Part shown: piece by piece, positions 44,577 through 44,747 of the stretch
Position numbering within the stretch: position 1 is the stretch's first letter
Layout of the letters: each line of letters begins with the position of its first letter
From: JACPKO01 sp964406775
Lineage (GTDB): Bacteria; Patescibacteriota; Microgenomatia; Daviesbacterales; UBA10151
Direction of reading: 5' to 3'
DNA length: 44,747 nt
Assembly (NCBI GenBank): GCA_964406775.1
Contig: CAYOSW010000010.1
Location: 1-44,747 of the forward strand
Notes under the pieces: generated by a model
The model's database searches: none
What the model was told of the DNA's origin: nothing
Seen by the model: the letters and a program-made list of their open reading frames with translations, nothing else
Made by a program: the position numbers and the translations under genes

Positions 44577-44584
44577 TAAATTTC

Positions 44585-44747
44585 TCACAAATTAGCAAAG
44601 GGATTTTGGTAATCCTGGTTTTCAAAAGGATTTTCATAAGTTGCGGACGCACTAAATGGATTTTCCGAAGCGGCAGGAGAAGGTTTTACCGACGGACTTG
44701 CTGAGATGCTAGCCGCAGGTATTGCAGAGGATGTGGAAATCTTTATA
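44585..44747 (-). CDS. 3' end of a gene with Ser/Pro/Ala linker and NPF motifs
   Basis: An open frame enters from the right edge and ends with TGA at 44585-44587. The visible 53 residues are Ser/Pro/Ala-rich (SISASPSVKPSPAASENP) and then carry three NPF motifs (ENPFSAS, ENPFENQ, QNPFANL) up to the last residue. The stop lies nine bases before the ATG of the Cys-patterned secreted protein, so the two genes are probably in one operon. The N-terminus and function are outside the window. Confidence 0.6.
   Translation of the reverse strand, partial: IKISTSSAIPAASISASPSVKPSPAASENPFSASATYENPFENQDYQNPFANL

Noticed and set aside
1..44747. CRISPR array, transposase genes, rRNA genes or replication origin
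   Set aside because: No array of regular repeats and spacers, no transposase motif, no rRNA sequence and no DnaA-box cluster was found.

Overview
The window reads as a piece of a Candidate Phyla Radiation (Patescibacteria) genome, most likely a Microgenomates-type lineage. The reasons are inferential: short versions of universal enzymes (PheT without its EMAP/OB and FDX-ACB domains, ThrS without a TGS domain, Obg without an OCT domain), tRNA genes that do not encode CCA, standard code with TGA as stop, a monoderm-like wall toolkit (MurA, MurT/GatD, class A PBP, sortase), many secreted proteins of unknown family, and -10 boxes placed almost directly in front of many start codons. A run of 100 N at 15848-15947 shows that this is a scaffold.

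Layout. 1-7.1 kb: envelope precursor genes (PfkB-type sugar kinase, glmS, murA) with small unknown proteins and a polytopic GT-C-like membrane protein. 7.2-11.1 kb (+): a secreted-protein operon with a TasA/camelysin-like protein, a SipW-type signal peptidase, a protein with a Ser/Pro linker and a C-terminal beta domain, an 18-unit RTX-type protein and a two-repeat Asn/Gly/Thr-rich protein. 11.1-16.7 kb (-), facing the first operon across a shared terminator: three large secreted proteins built from the same roughly 90-residue repeat, one of them with an LPATG sorting signal, followed by a class C-type sortase-like transpeptidase gene that overlaps it. Together these two operons look like a dedicated cell-surface or matrix system and are the most distinctive part of the window. 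16.7-20.7 kb: a structured leader, small anchored proteins, obg, and a Pro/Ala-rich peptide.

20.7-24 kb: tRNA genes (Phe, Gly, Val, two Leu), a GIY-YIG protein and an unexpected cytochrome P450. 23.7-27.6 kb: a YvcK-like protein, a secreted lysozyme-like hydrolase, and murT-gatD for amidation of lipid II. 27.6-30.5 kb: unknown proteins and tRNA-Leu(UAG), which sits inside a degenerate second tRNA-like structure. 30.5-37.4 kb (+): a translation operon thrS-infC-rpmI-(56-codon ORF)-rplT-(unknown)-pheS-pheT behind a promoter and an attenuator-like hairpin. 37.5-44.7 kb: a class A PBP, tRNA-Tyr followed by a second copy of the tRNA-associated element, a two-domain GT2 glycosyltransferase, a Cys-patterned secreted protein and the end of an NPF-motif protein.

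Two expression styles are visible. Many genes have a -10 box ending 6-9 bases before ATG and no Shine-Dalgarno, which predicts leaderless mRNA. The surface proteins have long leaders and strong AGGAGGTG-type ribosome binding sites. All functions are read from sequence motifs alone; no database search was possible.
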